DNA of 64,000 bases from Spongilla lacustris. Taxonomy: Eukaryota > Porifera > Demospongiae > Spongillida > Spongillidae. Positions 11,501-31,047 of the stretch are shown piece by piece (position 1 is the first letter of the stretch; each line of letters begins with the position of its first letter). The translations under genes were made by a program, and so were the position numbers. The notes beneath the pieces were generated by a model. It saw nothing but the letters and a program-made list of their open reading frames with translations, was not told where the DNA came from and did not search any database. The DNA lies in NCBI GenBank assembly GCA_949361645.1, contig OX442437.1, positions 6,148,513 to 6,212,512 of the forward strand, written 5' to 3'.

Positions 11501-12421
11501 TTGTATTTAAGCAGATTATTTCCTGTTTACCCCTTCCACTGGAGGGGCCCAGGTAGACCATTCTGAGAAAAGGTCTCCTGGACTGCCCTGGTGTGGATGC
11601 AAGTGACAAGCTGTGACAGACCCCAGCGGTTGTGGCATACAAAGCTATTACCCTTGATGTTCAATTAGTATTCATACCTCCCTCAAACATAATCATTTCT
11701 TGCAAAGATATGATCTTGTTTACACATAGCACCAAGCAAACAAAGGTTTGGAGAAGGCTCGCAAATGACATCTCCCAACACCCCCTTCATAGGTATATTT
11801 TGCACACACACCCACTCACATACCCTGTGTACACAAACTCACCCACTGACATACACCCCATACACACACACTCACCCACTAAAATACCCTTCCCACTAAA
11901 ATGATAAATTTATGCTTCACACAACTGACAATCAACCCTTCCCACACCCCACACACCCACCTACTGTTATCCAATCATAAAAGGATCAAAGCAGTTGGTT
12001 AAATTCAGCAGCACACAAAAAAAAGACAAAATGTGTTCTTTTTAAAAAAGCAACAACAAAAAAAAAAAACAGAATGATGCAGACCGAATAAAATAACAGG
12101 GTCTGTTGCTAGGTTACATGATCAAAATGGAAGGAGTACAGTATTAAAAAAAAAAAGAAATATGTAGAAATGGGTGTGGCTGTAAATAAGTCAGATGCCT
12201 GAGTGCCAGCTAAGCCTAGAGAGTGACACATGCACATAAAAGTTGAAGAAAAAGAAAATAAATGAGAAAGCGAGAAAGAGAGGGAGTAGGGAGATATAAG
12301 CATCACACCTAACAACGAATTGGATAAATAGCACTGAATGCTGGGTGAGGGGTGGGACAGTCAGAAAGCAAAGTGATTGGACTGAGATGAGTGCAAGAAC
12401 TCCTGGTGTTCAGTGGTCTGC

Positions 12422-12487
<66 letters not shown>

Positions 12488-12731
12488 GGAGAGAGAGAGA
12501 GGAGAGAGAGATATCCTTATAAGGAGCTTGTAACAAGCAACCAATCCCAATCAGAATTACTACTGTAACTGATATTATTATGGCACACAGTACTTAGTGG
12601 ATCATTCCCCTATTATACTCCTCTACTTCTTCTCCCTCTCCTCTCTTCTATACCCTCACCCCTTCCCACACCCTCACCCCTTCCCTCACCCCTTTCCGCA
12701 CCCTCCTTCCCATTCCCTCCCTCCAATGCTA
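11501..12731. other. stretch without recognised gene
   Basis: No exon could be tied to GFM2 or to the Islet gene. The stretch holds CA-rich low-complexity sequence (11,795-11,960), A-rich runs, a GA repeat and CT-rich sequence. Part is likely 3' untranslated sequence of the Islet gene. Confidence 0.5.
12423..12511. repeat. (GA)n microsatellite
   Basis: About 85 bp of GA dinucleotides with occasional GGA interruptions, downstream of the Islet gene stop. Confidence 0.9.
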
Positions 12732-16253
<3,522 letters not shown>

Positions 16254-16348
16254 TGACGCTTTTTAGAGCTCCGAACTATACCGTATATTCTCAAATTTCC
16301 GAATACGGTTAAAGATAAATACATGAAATCATGAAGTCATAATAATGA

Positions 16349-19300
16349 TCAGTTGCTAAAGAACTGCAATGCTGACTCCCAGTGAGACTTCGGAAAGCGA
16401 TACGGCAAAGAATAAAAGTCTGGAATCCCTATGAGTTTAAAAGGGGAAAGAGATGGGAGGAGGGGGGGGGGGAGAGATGAGAGGGGAAATGGAAGAGGGG
16501 AAACATAAGGTGTTGACCTTTGCATTCTTCTCCAAAAACCGTTATGCTTTCCTATTTGATGAGGAGGAGAAAAATAGTAACATGTCATCCATATACACAA
16601 TCCCAAGTCAATTAACTTGTAAGAAAGTGGACAAAAGCTTGCAGCTTATCTCTTGTGCCAAGATCCCCACATTCTCCTGGGAGTTGTAGCAGGCCGCAAT
16701 CAGTGTTGGGTAAAGGAGACAAGTCAACCTGTCCAAAAAGGAATAAGGGGCCCATAGCTTCATTTGTATTGTCAACAGACAAGTTATCAGCAATCTCATT
16801 TTTGAACAAAGCCTTTCCCCCCCAAAAAAGGTCAAGAGCTCTGAAATGAATAGCCCCAATCTCACTGTGGTTTGGTGAAATAGTCAAATGGAAGACCACA
16901 CATCAGCTGAAGCAATGTTGGGCTTCGACCGGACTGGAGAAAGACCTGCAAAAAAAAAAAAAAGTGCAACGCTGACAAACAAGGTACCTGGGTATGTGCA
17001 CTCAGATTCACCCCTATGTACACAACACACCTACACAAGCACACTTATATGAGTTACCTACACACGGAGATCAACAATCACACCAACCTCGACCAACACA
17101 CTGTAAGCTAACACCATCAGTTATCCATTACACAGTTTATACAAGGTTTACAAAAGCATCAGAAGACAATTGGGTAAGGGGAATTCCACTCTACAAGGCT
17201 ACATGTCCATCAGAAACAAGCCAGCAATGTGACCACAACCTACAGTCACCTCCATTACAAAGAACTCACAGAGTTGACAGGTCACAGGAGCAGACTACAG
17301 ACATATCATACTACAATGAGGGAGATGCAACCTCTCCACCCCATACACACTGGCCTTGGCAGTAGTGGTTGTAATGGAGGCAAACACTTCTGGAATGTAG
17401 CACAACCGCCTAGGGTGTAACGCGGTGTCAGTTTGATTACCTGGTTGTCAGGGTTGAGGACGCAGCAATAACCAATGGACAGTATGAGCTCTTGAAGAAG
17501 TGCTGAGTTTGGGTAGTGCGAGCAATGCCTGTTTTAATTTTTTTTAATCAAAAAAAAAAAAAGAACATTAATTATTTCACCCTTTGTGCCTACCCACTTC
17601 CAACCATTCACATACAAACACAAAACACACCAAAGGAGGTAGCTGACAATGTGACGAAATTCCAATGAAACCCCTTCTGCTCCAAGGCACGCCTATTGGA
17701 GCAGGAGGAGTGAACCCACAAATTCCTTGGGACAAGGAAATACTTTCAACCCCTCCCACACACACACACACTCACCTGCACCATCTTGAGATCAATGATA
17801 GCAACATTGTTGAGGGCCTTGAAGGCAGCTGTAGCGAGCGCTATGGTATGGATGGAGAGAGCTGGCGGTACAGCAGAGTGCCTTGGGGGACCATCGTGCA
17901 GGAGGATGCCATAGAGAAGGGCAAGGAGACCTGTGGGCGGTGCGCAGGTATGTGGTGAGGTCTAACAAAGGCGGATATCTTACTGCCTAGTTCTGTCTGC
18001 CTCAATGCCATCAGCAGCTGGGTGGTGTCCTCAGGAGGGTTCCCAAAGACATGCACCACTCTGCAGTGCAGGTAGCCGGTTGCTGCAATCAGCAGGTTTA
18101 TACCCCCAATAACCAACTGCTCTAACTCTGGCACCACGATGGGGACAAGGATGGCAGCAAAGCAGTCTGACAGCCGATCCACAACCCCCACACTCACAAG
18201 GAAGCTGCAGGGTTGAAATCATTAAGAAAAAAAAAAGATGTCCCTTGTGACTACCACAAAGGCAGGAGGAGTGGCTCCCATGAGAGTAAGCAAAGGTGTG
18301 GAAAGCAGGTAATTGAAAGCCAAAAAAGTGCAACCCCCCCTCCCCCCCACTCTCCCAAAACCAAAAAGAAAAAAACCTCACCCAATGCAATCAAGTACAT
18401 GGCTCTCAAGATGATGATACTTGGCATTGCAACTCAGCCTACTCAGGATGGCACCAAGCAGACTCAACAGTGGGGGACACAAAGACAGACTAGCGCTATG
18501 AAGAAGACACAACTGTTTCTCCATTGGCGGTGCCAGATCTGAATGCTCATCAGCAGATGGGTGCGGCTTGGGATGGGGTATTGTTAGGTATTGCACCAAC
18601 AGCTCAACAATTGGAGCAAACTGGTTGGCTAGGATAAAATACGTGCAGACATCCACGTCTTCACTGCATGCAGCCCGGAGAATGCTGACTGCTAAAGTGA
18701 GGACCCTTCAGGAAGGTTACGAAGAGGGTGAGTGTGCAAGAGGGAAAGGAAAAGAATTAAAGAGGATGGAGGGTAAGTTGGGAAGAGAGGACAAAATACA
18801 GCAAATGCAAAAGTGGTGCAGTGCCAACTCACTTCTCTAACTGCCTTGCCAAAACAACTCGTTTTGTAAATACCAGCAGAAGACGAACCAGCAAGGCAAC
18901 ACCTCCTAGCTGACAAAAACAGATACGATCCTCAGAGGTCTGCAAGAAAACGAGACACAAATTCATACCCAATCAAACCCAAATTCTCAACTCCTCCCAT
19001 CCTCCCTAATGTCGCTTCTACACACCACCTTCACCACATCACATTTTTCTTCCCCACCTTCATTCGCAAAACTCCCTTCCACCTCCCATATCTCTCCCTA
19101 CAAACTACTCACCTTGACAGAAAGAATACGGTTTATTTCAGACAGGATGTGGTCAACATGCCGTAAAATACCTACATCAACGTCATTCTGTCCCCCATGA
19201 GACTCAAGGACCTTGTTCAGTTCATTGATTGCTTTCTGCAATCTGCGAGCAACACACAAATCTTACATGCACATGAAATGCACACACACACACACACACA

Positions 19301-21878
19301 CACATGCACACGCACATGCACACACACGCACATGCACACACACACGCACACACCTTAGCTTGGCTTTGGATTGCATGATCTCATTGGAAAAATCTTTCTG
19401 TTCCTTTGCCCTGCACACACACACACATACACATACACACACACGTACACACACACAACATGCACCATTTCAAGGCAGCACTGACCCTAAGAGTATCACC
19501 TACCAGCTGCCCATTTTTTGCTTAAGTTTCCTTGCCCGTTTTTTCCCAGCATGTAGGCGCTCACTGACTTGGATTTGCAGCTTACTCAAGCCTTGTTCCT
19601 CCATAGGTGCCTCTGTAATCACTAGTGCTGGATCACTCTGACCAGAAGAGAATTCTTGAGGCATATACACCAGAAGTGGTAGGGGTTTGTACCACCATAA
19701 GGCACTTCCCACACACCACACTCCCTTGCCCATGAGGAATGCACACAACAAGATACCCCCACACCTCCTGCATCACCACATCACACCTCCCTGCATCACC
19801 ACATCACACCTCCTGCATCACCACATCACACCTCCCTGCATCACCACATCACACCTCCCTGCATCACATCACACCTCCCTGCATCACATCACACCTCCTG
19901 CATCACTACATCACACCTCCCTGCATCACTACATCACACCTCCCTGCATCAACTACATCACCATACAAACACACACATACACACATACATTTGTGCATTT
20001 ACCTGTTCTGGTGTTAAGGATGACACAACCTCCTGATGCCTTTTGCCTCGTAAATGGCTCAGACAGTACACAGGTGATATGATCTAGAGAAATAGGGACA
20101 CTGCCATCTTCTCTGCTCCTTCCACCAACCCCCTCACTTTTCCCTCACTCCTGCCTGACCACTTTTCAACGCACCTTGATCTTACACAGTGTGCACCACT
20201 TCTGTGTGTCATACAATCCCACACATGGAGCATCATCACTCGATAGATGCCTAGGGATGGATGCCTGTGGAGACACTATGCTTGTACCAGCCCACAGTGT
20301 ATACACCTTAATCCATTCTGTTACACATGCACACTCATACACAAAACAAACACAAAGAGCTTACTCTCTCCTTTATCTGCTCAAGTTGCAAGTCGTAACG
20401 TTTCGAAGACTCATCTTGCTGAGATGCGCTGTTTAAAATCACACACAGCCAGACACACAAGAGGGACACACCTTGAGCTGTATACGTCGCTCCAGCTCTT
20501 CCGCTGATGTCTGGAGAGCTGCATTCCTGGCTTCCTTCTTCCGCTCTCGTTCCCTGTTAGAGTGCACTTAATCCATTTGTACATATATGCTGTTTACACA
20601 CACACCACACACCAGCACCACACCCTCTCATCCATAAACATACACGCTGTAGTCCATAAACATTCCACAACACCCTCTGCACCACCCAAATGCCACACTG
20701 GGAGTATCCTCAAACAACACACTTACTCATGCACACATAATATCCATGTACAAAGGGTCGACCACAGACACACACACATACACAAACATACACACGTATG
20801 TACACACACATACACACGCACACCACACAACAACACAAATATTACAACCAGTACCGAGCCCTCTCTCTTAGTGCCTCTTCTCTGGCTCTGTCCTTCTCAC
20901 TTCGTAGCAGTTCCCTTCTAGCATCCTGAAGAGTAAAGACCCACCCCTAACATACAATACAATCTCCAATACCACAAAGATCTCCAATAATAAGAATCCT
21001 ACTCCCACAATGCCTGCAGTACTCTAGGGGACTAACCTGCTCTCTTCTCTTCTGCTCCTTTTCTATCAGTTTAGCATGACGTTCAATCTCAAGTAATCGA
21101 TGACGTTGCTACCATAACCATGCCAATGGAAGGGGGAAAAAATTACAGTACACAATTAAGTCGCAACACATGAGGTTGGTAGAGACCTGGGCAGCCTCCT
21201 CCCTAGCCTGATGCTCTTGGTGACGCTTCTGCTTCTCCCTCTGCAGGTCACAGAACTCAGACATGGCATATTTGGACAACCAAAACCCCCCCCCCCCCCC
21301 CAAAACAAGCCACACCTGACGATACTGTAGTCTTGCCCAGTGATCCTGCGAAAGGAAAGCAGTACTCTTGTCACAAGACCACCTCTGACCCTCGAACTCC
21401 CCACCACCCTTTCCTTGTTCCACAAAGGAAGACCAGCAAACGTGCCTCATGTCTCTGCAGGACTTCAATCCTCTTGTTCTGTGCCTCAAGTGAGTTGATG
21501 AAAGCAATCTCACAGACCTGCACATTCATTCCATGTTTGACAACTGCTTACAAATTTAACTCCACATACATGCACAGTTACATGAACACACATCTATGTG
21601 CCGCAGGTATACAGTAAACACACGTGCACAAATGCACACACACACACAGGCCTACGGACACATACAGATACACAATATATACACACATGTACAAATGTAC
21701 CCATACAAAGGCATACAAACGCACATTCACAGACAACATACATATGAATGACCACTTACCTCAAATATTATTCATTGTTTACACACACACACGTTCATAA
21801 ATGCACACAAAAGCATACAAAAACATACAGCACGCACAAACAATACGCAAACATGCACAAATCCACACGCACACATGT

Positions 21879-21962
<84 letters not shown>

Positions 21963-24841
21963 CCTTGGCCTCCTCTGCCTGTGCCTTCTTTATTATTTCT
22001 TGAAGGAAACTTTCCCTTAGATGTTCAGCCCTTTGCATTTTCTCGTCCATCTCTTCCTTCCGTTGTCGAGAGAGGGCATCCTGATAATCCCGAACCTCCT
22101 TGACCTAGCAACAACAAACCGTTCAGCTCGGACCTGACAAAGACAACAGTCAAAGGCCCACCTTCTTGGTCTGAAGGTGCAACTTCTGGGTCTTCTCTTC
22201 CTGTAGTCTGCCCCTCTGAAGTTGTGCTTTGACCTAAAAAAGGGGACGCCAATGTTGCTATATTTTGTGCAGCTGCAGTGAACCACACCTGTCTCTCCTG
22301 TAAGATCCTAATGGACTCTTCAATTGGTCTGAAGGGTTCAAACAGCATAGATATACATGTAAGCACAAATATACTCATATGGGGAAGGGGCTCCAAAAAG
22401 GGACCTAATGTAGAACTCAATTTATTCTGGAAGTCTGAAATGTCCTCTACAAAATGATACTTATATCCTTTACAAAATGACACATGCCCTCTACAAAACG
22501 ATACTTATGTCCGCTACAAAATGATACTAATGTCCTCTACAAAATGATACTTATGCATTGAGAATTGGACTATGTGTCATTAAGTGACAGGAACTGAAAT
22601 TTTTAATTAACCATACATTTCAACACCAGTGTTGCTCTCCTTCTACTTGTCCTGGAAAGTGGCAAAACATACACTAACTAGGTCCCTTTTCGCATACCCT
22701 CTCCTACACATACACATACAGAAATACATATGCAGGCATATACACACACATACATCTGTGTACCATGGCACTCACGTACATACTTGGATACACAATACAC
22801 TTGCACTCACATATAATACAAACTGTACCTCTTCCGATTCGGAGATGAAAACTTCTGGTGCAACTGTACAGCTCTACCAGGGGAACGTGGTACCTCGGGC
22901 AGGGGTGGTGACTCAGAGCGATCAGCCCAGCATATTGGGTTCCTGTTTGCTGTAAACACACAAGAGTATATATTTCAATGCAGGGCCCACACTGACCTTC
23001 GCAGACAGCAACAAATGTATTCCAATCAAGGGCTTGCTTGGGAGACAGCTGAGACAAAATTGCAAGGGCTTCAAAAGGATGGCTACCTGTGTACACACTC
23101 ACCTCCATCACACAGGGATCCCCAGACCCAAAGCACCCCCCCTTCAGGCTAGGAGAGTGGCATCCTTCATCCATAAGGTTGGAGCTGGGCACAGGCTCCC
23201 TAGTCCCTTCAGACCATGTCGATTCCTTCAGTTCTGGTGAGGGTGTGTTTCTCCTGGACCCAGGCAAAGCGCCCTCAGGCTCTGCTGCTAAGCAGGCTGC
23301 CTCCAGGGATGCAGAAGAGGACGCAGGCTGATCTACAGCAGACATGACCTCCTCTGCAACACTGGAGCTCTTCTTAAGTGCCAACTCATCCTTCATGATC
23401 AGGCTCAACCCAGGGTCACTGCTCACCCGAATCAAAGAACAACCAACACGTACACCCTCAGTGATGACCGGCTTATCTGGGTAAGAGTACGAAGAAGAGC
23501 TCAGAGCCTGGCCCCTTGGAATGGAACTGCAATTGCCCAGTTGACCTCACCTGTGTTGCCACTGCATACTCTTCTAGACCGTCTGCCAGGCCTGCTTCTG
23601 CTCCGTGCTAACACCCAGCCATCACCCCCTCCAGCAACCTTCCCCTTCGTGACCACATTTGAGGGTGGAATGGAAGCGACAACATTGTTTGGGTCACCTC
23701 TCAATGCACGGAGTGGATTGTGTGTGTTACTGGCGGGGCCTGGCAGAACACTTGTCCCATGATCCTTGGAAGAGTCCACTTTGCCTCTCACCCTATCAGC
23801 CCAACTTAATGCCGGTGTGTTAACATTGCTGGAAGCTTTAGTTTCAAGCTTTGCCACACTTACAGAAGGATGTTGTGATGCAATGGTTGTTGGCTTGTTC
23901 TGTGGCACTATTGTCTGATGATGGCTATCTAAGGTTACTGCTGCCTGAGCATGTGTCCCTGGTGGTACAGCTGCCTGAGGATGGGTTTCTGTATAAGAAG
24001 GGGTTCGAAGTTTTGAACTGCCCGTCTTAGTGTCCATCTGTGTTGTTGTCGTCATGGTTACATTGCTAGGTGGCGCTTGTGCAACCTGCATTTCAGAGCA
24101 AGTTTCTGTACTTTGTTTCTGTGGTCTGAAGTTGAGACATCGCTTTGCTCCCGACTGGGGTGGCCTTGTGCTCTTTGCTGCAGCCTGGGGTGGCCTAATA
24201 TGTGGGCTTGTGAACGGCTTGCTGGGAGAGGTGATCTTTCGCACTTCCCATGCAACAGATGGTGGCCTGCAGAACAACATATTTTTAATGGGCACGTACA
24301 CAAATGTATGTCTGGGTTTGCATATGGATACACACACAAGCACATCCACACTAAAAAAAACTTGGTAACAGAACCTTTTCCCCCCTTCAAACTGCTTCTG
24401 CAACTCAATCCTTTGAATCAGAGCTAAAAAGTCCCTGCAGCACATCTCAAGTGACATAAGAACTTCCTGGAGTGAAGACCACAGACCCCTCACAGGGCAT
24501 GGGATATAAAGCAACACAGCACCACAACATGTTGTTTGAACACCAACCTGACACTCCACAACACTCTCATTTGTTTCACATGTGGTATATAGCTCTTCAA
24601 CTGCTCTGTGCAAGTTGTCAAAGAGATAGGACCAGTAGCGGGCCTGCAGGTTGCCCTTCTCTACCAAAGGCTGCCTTGGCCTCTGCCCCTGTGAATGCTG
24701 GACAGCCTCTGTATCACACTGCCCCACTTCTAGTCCCGCTAATGGGTTATGGTGGACACGGTTATGGTTACTGCTGTTACTATCCGACTGAATGAGGCCC
24801 TGAAATTGATTGTTCGCAGCATCCTTTAGCACTGCCTCCAT
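16349..24841 (-). CDS. SCAPER: S-phase cyclin A-associated protein in the ER (SCAPER)
   Basis: A gene of more than 25 exons spans 8.5 kb. The first exon (24548-24841) contains [19 protein letters not shown] followed by a conserved CE-x-N-x-SVVEC stretch. Next come 24375-24466 and a long Ser/Thr/Pro-rich exon, 23551-24266 (with [10 protein letters not shown]). Then follow 23103-23476, 22997-23086 and a series of short exons from about 22,900 to 20,400 coding a charged coiled coil (for example [25 protein letters not shown]). Near 20,010-20,250 a C2H2-type finger (CTLCK, then HLRGKRHQ) is split by an intron. Helical-repeat exons follow down to 16,349, with [20 protein letters not shown] and a final [14 protein letters not shown]. 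Human SCAPER is about 1400 residues, binds cyclin A and localises to the ER and cilia. The ATG at 24841 is the first in frame. One donor (after 21446) is GC. Not every exon boundary was fixed. Confidence 0.9.
19283..19455. repeat. CA-rich repeats in SCAPER introns
   Basis: Two short CA-rich blocks flank the small SCAPER exon encoding [12 protein letters not shown]. Confidence 0.7.
19757..19960. repeat. Minisatellite in SCAPER intron
   Basis: Units of catcac(ca)catcacacctccctg of variable length repeat about eight times on the plus strand, between two coding exons. Confidence 0.85.
21879..21962. repeat. (AC)n microsatellite abutting a splice donor
   Basis: About 83 bp of AC on the plus strand. 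On the minus strand the (GT)n run begins inside the donor of the SCAPER exon ending GCCAAG|gttgtgtgtg, so the donor context is part of the microsatellite. Confidence 0.9.
22438..22556. repeat. ~27-bp tandem repeat in SCAPER intron
   Basis: Five imperfect copies of gtcctctacaaaatgatact plus a short linker (tatatcct and variants). Intronic, non-coding. Confidence 0.85.
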
Positions 24842-25132
24842 TTTTTTTTTCTTGGAAGATAGTATTTTAAACTAAGTACCCTTCATTGAAGAAGCACACT
24901 CACTCTAGCGCGCCTTCTTGTCTTACGGTTCTTTATGAGTGTCGAAGGCCCGAATTGCTCTGTCTGCAAAATCTGCATACATGCCAGACAAAGGGCCGAA
25001 GTAACAGTGAATTTATACACAACAGCCTTGAACTGTTTATAACTCTGCAGCTGTAGTTACAACCGATTCCATTTGTTACCCGCCAAAATCAGCGCTATTA
25101 ATATTACGTCACCGATTTACTTCGCGGGCACC
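24842..25132. promoter_or_regulatory. Probable bidirectional promoter, SCAPER/MRPL37
   Basis: 291 bp separate the SCAPER ATG (24841, minus) from the MRPL37 ATG (25133, plus). Inferred shared promoter from head-to-head layout; no core element was recognised. Confidence 0.45.
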
Positions 25133-26380
25133 ATGTGGAATAAAGGGGTACGAAACGCACCTAGGTACCACGTATCTCTGCAACATTGCAGACGATATGG
25201 CTACGTCCACGTCCCCAAGAAGACCATTCCTCATCTGCTAGGCCATGGCAGTGTGTGGAGAAGCTGCTACGTCGTTTATCCAAACACCCAAGTGGTAGAT
25301 CCTTTCACGAAGTACCAGTGGCTGACTAAAACTGTCGTGGTGAAGGGACTTCCAGAGCGTATATCCAAGGTAGTCGTGCCAGATGAGAGTGAAGTGATTT
25401 CCAACCTGAAGGAACACGTAACAGAGACCCTCGCCTACCAAATTCACGACAACCCCGCGAAGCTCCATACGACAGATCTTTCCGCCGGTCTTCTGCAAGC
25501 GGCGTTTTCCAGCGTTTGGCAGCACGGCGGTAGATGCAATCACCTGTTACACTCGAATCTGACGTATAATCCCAATACTGAGTGCTATTGGAGGAGAAAC
25601 GGAGAAAATTACATCTGTCACGCGCGCCCAATGTACATGCTACATACAACGAACCCTTTGGAGCTTTTCTGCGACCCAGAAACGACAGCGCAATTACCCA
25701 TGCCGCACACCCAATACCAACCATCTTTCCTGGGTCTCTTCAAGCACAGCTTCGACCAGATTGAGCCTTTCGGCGGATGCAAGCGGCAAAGTCCGTATTC
25801 CTTCGCGCACACCTTGTTTATCGAGGATAAGAAGAGCCGTACCACTGACCAGACACTAGCCCACGGTCTGATGCAGCTCTATGCCCAGGCTGCAGGAGAG
25901 ACGGTCCAAAACGGATACACGCTTGACCACAACCTGTACTTTCCCCTTGCCAGTCAGGGTGTGGTGACCAATGGAAAGAAGTTCACCTTTCTGTGTTACC
26001 AACTCAACACGCTCGACCTGAGTGAGCAGGGCGGGACCAGGACCAACTTCCTGTGGGTGGGTCCGTCATTGGACTTGTACGACAGCATCCAGCGAGGGAA
26101 GGGATTGGTCAATTTCAATGAGGAGTGTGCCCGCCTCCTAGCCCAGTTCCTGCTCCACAAGCCGCTAAGGGCGAAACCTGCTGTGTCAGGTTTTGTGCTT
26201 GCCCGTCAGGCAGAGGAGGCCAAGGTGGAGAAGCGTTTGGCCATCAAGCAGTACCTGGGTGGACTGAAGCAACAAAAGGCACTCCAACAGAACCTGAAGT
26301 TAAAGGAGCAGAGGGATGCTGACAGGGAAGGCGATGGGAGGCAGCAAGCAACCGTTGGGGGGACGCGGGACAGTGCATAG
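25133..26380 (+). CDS. MRPL37: Mitochondrial large-subunit ribosomal protein mL37
   Basis: A single uninterrupted frame of 415 residues from the first ATG. Segments QWLTKTVVVKGLPERISKV, FAHTLFIEDKK and KKFTFLCYQLNTLDL match the conserved blocks of animal mL37, a metazoan-type mitoribosome protein of the 39S subunit. The C terminus is a charged helix (residues ~365-415), probably lineage-specific. The frame stays open upstream to about 25043 without an ATG, and its translation (IYFAGTMW) resembles the mature N terminus of human mL37. A non-ATG start or an unseen upstream exon could therefore add about 20 residues. An intronless gene is unusual beside its intron-rich neighbours. It lies head to head with SCAPER and tail to tail with the alpha-galactosidase. 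Confidence 0.85.
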   Translation: MWNKGVRNAPRYHVSLQHCRRYGYVHVPKKTIPHLLGHGSVWRSCYVVYPNTQVVDPFTKYQWLTKTVVVKGLPERISKVVVPDESEVISNLKEHVTETLAYQIHDNPAKLHTTDLSAGLLQAAFSSVWQHGGRCNHLLHSNLTYNPNTECYWRRNGENYICHARPMYMLHTTNPLELFCDPETTAQLPMPHTQYQPSFLGLFKHSFDQIEPFGGCKRQSPYSFAHTLFIEDKKSRTTDQTLAHGLMQLYAQAAGETVQNGYTLDHNLYFPLASQGVVTNGKKFTFLCYQLNTLDLSEQGGTRTNFLWVGPSLDLYDSIQRGKGLVNFNEECARLLAQFLLHKPLRAKPAVSGFVLARQAEEAKVEKRLAIKQYLGGLKQQKALQQNLKLKEQRDADREGDGRQQATVGGTRDSA

Positions 26381-26914
26381 AGCACGTGCAGGTCAAGTTG
26401 CCATTTGGGGGTGCGTGTTACCATGTTGTATCAATATGTTCCACTGGTTTGTACTAACAGAGCAGCTGTACTATGCTATGGTGGTGGTTAGTTATGGGGA
26501 GGGGGCTGCCATTGAATGTTGCTGTTTTTCGACAAAGCACTGAGGCCGATATTAAAGAATATGAACGGTCAACTTACCTGCTGCCATTTTTTTTTTTTTT
26601 TTCAAAACACCTGTGAGTTAAGACACTTAGATCATGGTATCTCTTTGCATGCCTCGATTACAAGAGGTCACTCCTACTTGTACATGTACTAGTTCCATGC
26701 CCAGGTCCATACATTTTCCACTACTAACTACCATATGTCTCCTTACATGAAGATAAACTCATCAGCCTTATGTGTGGTTCTACTGCCATCTTTGTAAGAT
26801 AACAGAGACCCCCCCCTGGGAAAAAGAAATAATTTTTTTATTTAATCCCTTCCCCCTGCCCCCACACATTGACACAAACAATTCGTATCCTGTCATTATA
26901 ATATTATACCATCT
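26381..26914. other. Convergent intergenic region, MRPL37/alpha-galactosidase
   Basis: No gene is seen. An ATTAAA near 26,551 could be the MRPL37 polyadenylation signal, and a T-run follows at 26,587-26,602. The region likely holds the 3' untranslated sequences of both neighbours. Confidence 0.5.
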
Positions 26915-29701
<2,787 letters not shown>

Positions 29702-29826
29702 GAGCTCCACCCACTGCGTGATGCTCTAAATTAACGAAAGCTGCAATTTTAGACAACGGCGCTATTGTGCACACGAAGGCACATGTAGCAGCGACGCGGC
29801 ATTAAATATTCATAATTTCCAACGCG
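29702..29826. promoter_or_regulatory. Probable bidirectional promoter, alpha-galactosidase/cyclophilin
   Basis: 125 bp between two divergent ATGs (29701 minus, 29827 plus). Inferred from spacing only. Confidence 0.5.
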
Positions 29827-30695
29827 ATGAGGTGCGTTATAGTAGTCCTTCTCATAAGCTCATGGCAGTCGAGCTATGCGGTCACAGATGAAGCACTCGT
29901 TACCGAAACAGTCTACCTCGATATAGAAGTGGGAAGCGCTCCAGCTGAGCGAGTCGAGGTCGGGCTGTTTGGTGCCACTAGTCCCAAAACTGTACGCAAT
30001 TTCGTCGCGCTGGCAACTCACGAGGTGAGGCACATACCAAAGGCGACGCTTTTATGGTAACGTTCCTTGCAGAAAGGTTACGGGTACCGCGGGACCATCT
30101 TCCATCGCATTATCGACAACTTTATGATGCAAGGTAAGACGGTTGGTGCCAGAAATAGAGCATTTTAACTATTTCTTTCCTCTCCACTCAGGCGGGGATT
30201 TCACATCGTCTAACGGAACAGGAGGTTAATATTATAAGGAAACGAAAGCTATCTTGTTAACTTTAGATTAGAGGCTTCAATGCAGTTACTCACTTTATCG
30301 TTTGTAGGGTACAGCATCTACGGACAGTACTTTCGTGACGAGAACTTCGTCATGAAGCATTACGGTCCTGGGTGGGTGTGTATGGCCAACGCGGGGCCGA
30401 ACACGAACGGGGCTCAGTTTTACATCACGGCGGTGAAGTGTCCATGGCTAGACGAAACACACACGTGTTTCGGAAAAGTTTTAAAGGGAATGGTACGCCA
30501 TATTTGTGTGGGTTGGGTTGGCGACGATAAAGTTGTTCCTTTCAGCGTTTTCTTTTTTAGAGTACGATCGAAAAAGCTCTTAAAACGCCGACAGATTCAA
30601 AGGATCGCCCACTTACGCCAGTCGTCATACGCGACAGTGGTAGACTGCCTCTCACAAAGCCGTTTGTTGTGGAGAAGGATGGTGCGATGCTCTAG
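29827..30695 (+). CDS. Secretory-pathway cyclophilin-type peptidyl-prolyl isomerase
   Basis: Five exons: 29827-30024, 30073-30133, 30192-30224, 30308-30492 and 30561-30695 (203 residues). The intervening introns are only 48-83 bp. An N-terminal signal peptide ([16 protein letters not shown]) precedes a complete cyclophilin domain. Conserved pieces include [18 protein letters not shown] with the catalytic Arg, the GTGGYSIYG loop, [15 protein letters not shown] and the cyclosporin-binding Trp in [15 protein letters not shown]. All usual active-site residues appear present. Family proteins with a signal peptide (cyclophilin B type) catalyse proline isomerisation during folding in the ER. The tail ends DGAML with no classical KDEL-like signal, so ER retention is uncertain. 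It is divergent to the alpha-galactosidase and followed by FKBP8 on the same strand. Confidence 0.92.
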
Positions 30696-31047
30696 ATCTT
30701 CCCACGGATTGTAGACCATTTGATTCTCTTGTTAGAAATGTACCGACAAATTTATTTTGCAGAAATCATTAAAAGATAAGTTTAAAAACAAAAAATCGTA
30801 CCACAAACGGTTGAGTAGTTTTATTTTTTAAAGCTTTCTGAGTGTCGTGACTTGCGACCCATGGAATTTTTTCCAGGCGCAGTGTCTCTACATGTAATGC
30901 TTTTACAGAGTCTGGGGACCTGCCGAAGCTAGAAAGCTGATTTTAATAATCACAGGTCAGAATTAATTGTTAATATTACGCATAGAAATAATGGACCGCA
31001 ACAAAAATCTTCTAAATACTCGAGAATAGCAAAAACAAAAAAATAAA

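Noticed and set aside
11184..11642. Open frames running across the N gap
   Set aside because: They exist only because N codons are not counted as stops; the flanking residues match no family.
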